NCBI GenBank assembly: GCA_902798605.1
Contig: CADBXH010000125.1
Span: forward strand, 1 to 6,135
Origin: an uncultured Ruminococcus sp.
GTDB taxonomy: Bacteria; Bacillota_A; Clostridia; Oscillospirales; Acutalibacteraceae
Length of the DNA: 6,135 nt
Direction: 5' to 3'
Position numbers and translations under genes: made by a program. A model generated the notes under the pieces. That model worked only from the letters and a program-made list of their open reading frames with translations. It did no database searches and was not told the origin of the DNA. Shown in pieces: positions 5,226 to 6,135 of this stretch; position 1 is the first letter of the stretch; the number at the start of each line of letters is the position of its first letter.

Positions 5226-5348
5226 CAATGTCGTCAACTTAAGAAATAATCGCATACTTTTCCTTGCCATTGTAGGGGAGCACCCGCGTGTGCTCCCGAG
5301 GGCACACATGGGTCCGCCCCTACGAAAAACCTTAAGTTGACGACATTG
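5226..5348. mobile_element. 123-bp transposase-less insertion (MITE) with 18-bp inverted ends, IS231/IS4-like
   Basis: The left end CAATGTCGTCAACTTAAG (5226-5243) and right end (5331-5348) are perfect 18-bp inverted repeats. They extend to 20 bp if the flanking GG/CC is counted. CCTATCAGGG is duplicated directly on both sides (5216-5225 and 5349-5358), as expected of a target-site duplication. The interior is too short for a transposase and contains a GTAGGGG palindrome (5271-5323). From memory, IS231 ends share the TCAACTTAAG core and IS231 makes 10-12 bp duplications, so movement by an IS4-family transposase encoded elsewhere is inferred. The ends are intact and the duplication perfect, which suggests a fairly recent insertion. 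Confidence 0.85.
5271..5323. repeat. GTAGGGG-type repeat nested in the MITE (class 1, copy 4)
   Basis: GTAGGGG (5272-5278) and CCCCTAC (5317-5323) are its inverted ends. GGGAGCAC and GTGCTCCC (5276-5296) form a further inner stem. Its right end, from GGTCCGCCCC to CGAAAAA (5311-5329), is identical over 19 bases to copy 5 at 5487-5505, which lies outside the element. Confidence 0.75.
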
Positions 5349-5473
5349 CCTATCAGGGGAAATGTCGCGCAAGCGACAAAAGGGTTGCCGTCCGGCTACG
5401 GGCTCCCGAGAGCGTTCAACCAAAATTTGAAGTCCTATCAAGTTTTTCTGCGTGGACAAACGATGGTTCTTGC

Positions 5474-5500
5474 GGGCGGACACACAGGTCCGCCCCTACG
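5474..5500. repeat. GTAGGGG-type repeat (class 1, copy 5)
   Basis: GGGCGGAC (5474-5481) and GTCCGCCC (5488-5495) form a perfect 8-bp stem with a 6-base loop, followed by CTACG and a run of A. On the minus strand the element reads CGTAGGGGCGGAC. The stretch before it (5388-5473) contains a small CCGT/ACGG hairpin but no gene. Confidence 0.75.
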
Positions 5501-5531
5501 AAAAAAATAATGCGTTACGCACGCCGCGCCA

Positions 5532-5570
5532 CCTCCCCCAAAGCTAAAGCGTTGGGGGAGGCTTTAAATT
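5532..5570. repeat. CTCCCC/GGGGAG repeat (class 2, copy D)
   Basis: CCTCCCCCAA (5532-5541) and TTGGGGGAGG (5552-5561) form a perfect 10-bp stem with a 10-base loop, followed by CTTTAAATTT. The minus-strand reading, AAAGCCTCCCC then GGGGGAGGTGG, matches the start of copy A. A short TGCG-TTA-CGCA hairpin (5511-5521) lies next to it. Confidence 0.7.
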
Positions 5571-5638
5571 TAACGGTAAGGTTTATTGTCGGGAATAAAA
5601 TTTTTATATATCACAAAGTTATCTTCTCGAATTGTGGT

Positions 5639-5672
5639 GTCGCCACCGCGACGGGGAGGCTTTAAAAAATTT
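5639..5672. repeat. Partial CTCCCC/GGGGAG repeat (class 2, copy E)
   Basis: GTCGC-CACC-GCGAC (5639-5652) is the small hairpin of this repeat class. It is followed by GGGGAGGCTTTAAA, the same end as copy D. The opposing CTCCCC arm is missing, so the copy is truncated. Between D and E (5571-5638) nothing further was recognised. Confidence 0.55.
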
Positions 5673-5697
5673 AAACGGCAGCCTTATCGGCTGCCGT
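5662..5697 (-). terminator. Rho-independent terminator of the right-edge minus-strand gene
   Basis: ACGGCAGCC (5675-5683) and GGCTGCCGT (5689-5697) form a perfect 9-bp stem with a 5-base loop. On the minus strand the stem is followed by TTTAAATTTTTT, the expected U-rich tail. It starts 23 bases after the TAG stop at 5721-5723. Confidence 0.8.
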
Positions 5698-5720
5698 AAT
5701 TAAACTCTAAACTCTTAACT

Positions 5721-6135
5721 CTACTCTTTAAGCTTATTGAGCTTTTCTATTTGCTTTGCACGCTTGTAACGGTAGAGGATATTGTCCGCCCACTCGCGGT
5801 CGATTTTTATAAAACCCTTCAGCTTTTTGTCCTTTACGGCAAAGCTGTCGACAATCTCCTTTGACTTGCCGTATATCTCGAGCCTTGCGGTCTGAACATA
5901 CGGCGCTCTGTCCTCGCCGGTAAAGTATGTAAAGCCCATCGTGTTGCTCTCGCGGTCGTACATTGAGAGGTAACCTTCCTCTACGGCGACGCCGCCGAGC
6001 TTTTTGGAAACCGTCTGGCTGATTGCGACCTTTGTTAGCTCTACCGCCATATCGTCAAGGCGGGATTCAAAGATAAAAATCTTCTCCTTGAACGAGTTGA
6101 AGTCGGACACCACGCGCTTGCTGATGTTGCGGAGG
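5721..6135 (-). CDS. Unrecognised protein, C-terminal 137 residues (runs off right edge)
   Basis: The frame is open from the right edge of the window to a TAG at 5721-5723. A GTG at 6111-6113 could be read as a start, but the frame continues upstream (LRNISKRVV) to the edge without a stop and no ribosome site precedes the GTG, so I treat the gene as truncated by the window. The visible part has a probable helical segment (SDFNSFKEKIFIFESRLDDMAVELTKVA, split here only for reading), a Gly/aromatic strand-like middle (GYLSMYDRES, MGFTYFTGED), and a basic Lys/Arg-rich C-terminus (RYKRAKQIEKLNKLKE). There is no signal peptide or membrane segment in this part. I do not recognise the family and assign no function. 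Codon use and GC resemble the neighbouring core genes, and a strong terminator follows, so it is very likely a real gene. Confidence 0.75.
   Translation of the reverse strand, partial: LRNISKRVVSDFNSFKEKIFIFESRLDDMAVELTKVAISQTVSKKLGGVAVEEGYLSMYDRESNTMGFTYFTGEDRAPYVQTARLEIYGKSKEIVDSFAVKDKKLKGFIKIDREWADNILYRYKRAKQIEKLNKLKE

Larger units (their letters stand above)
5211..5387. repeat. CTCCCC/GGGGAG-type repeat (class 2, copy C), split by an insertion
   Basis: Joining 5211-5225 to 5359-5387 gives a short palindrome, TTCCCC-TATCA-GGGGAA, then TGTCGC-GCAA-GCGACA and AAAAGGGTTG. This matches copy B read on the minus strand (GGGGAGC, TGTCGC/GCGACT, GAGGGG). The palindrome's loop is the place where the 123-bp element at 5226-5348 landed, so 5226-5358 (the element plus one direct repeat) is foreign to this repeat. 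Confidence 0.75.

Noticed and set aside
5220..5483. 87-codon open frame on the minus strand
   Set aside because: It is made of the MITE, its inverted ends and palindromic repeats, so it is not a plausible gene.
5189..5672. Possible CRISPR array
   Set aside because: The repeats differ in class, orientation and spacing, and each is an independent palindrome; there is no regular repeat-spacer pattern.

Overview
The window looks like chromosome from a gut or rumen Clostridia, most likely Ruminococcus or a close Ruminococcaceae/Oscillospiraceae relative. This is inferred from a secreted protein with a cellulosome-type dockerin, AGGAGG-like ribosome sites, a Clostridia-type flavin reductase, and intergenic spaces full of the short palindromic repeats (GTAGGGG, TGTCAT-CTGAG, CTCCCC/GGGGAG) common in those genomes. 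No species call is possible from the sequence alone.

Layout. The 5' half of argG (argininosuccinate synthase) is on the minus strand at 1-570 and leaves the window on the left. A divergent control region (571-853) carries a dyad in the argG leader, two candidate ArgR boxes 21 bp apart, and a strong sigma-A promoter for a flavin reductase-like protein (854-1369, plus). Citrate synthase follows at 1504-2874 with its own extended -10 promoter and a terminator built from a GTAGGGG repeat. A YoaK/DUF1275 membrane protein lies at 2976-3638. Positions 3639-3946 are almost entirely repeats. On the minus strand, 3947-4918 encodes a secreted dockerin protein with no recognised catalytic domain. About 800 bp without a gene (4919-5720) contains its promoter and leader, then a dense repeat cluster. 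At the right edge is the C-terminal part of an unrecognised minus-strand gene (5721-6135) with its own terminator.

Genes together. argG and citrate synthase are core metabolism: arginine synthesis, and entry of acetyl-CoA toward 2-oxoglutarate and glutamate, the precursor of arginine. They have separate promoters and nothing shows they form one regulon. The dockerin protein would act outside the cell on a scaffoldin.

Most interesting element. A 123-bp transposase-less element (5226-5348) has 18-bp perfect terminal inverted repeats and is flanked by 10-bp direct repeats. It sits in the loop of an older palindromic repeat, which is restored when the element and one direct repeat are removed. 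The inverted repeat resembles IS231-type (IS4 family) ends, and the element carries a GTAGGGG repeat inside it. This is a clear nested insertion, not a new gene system.
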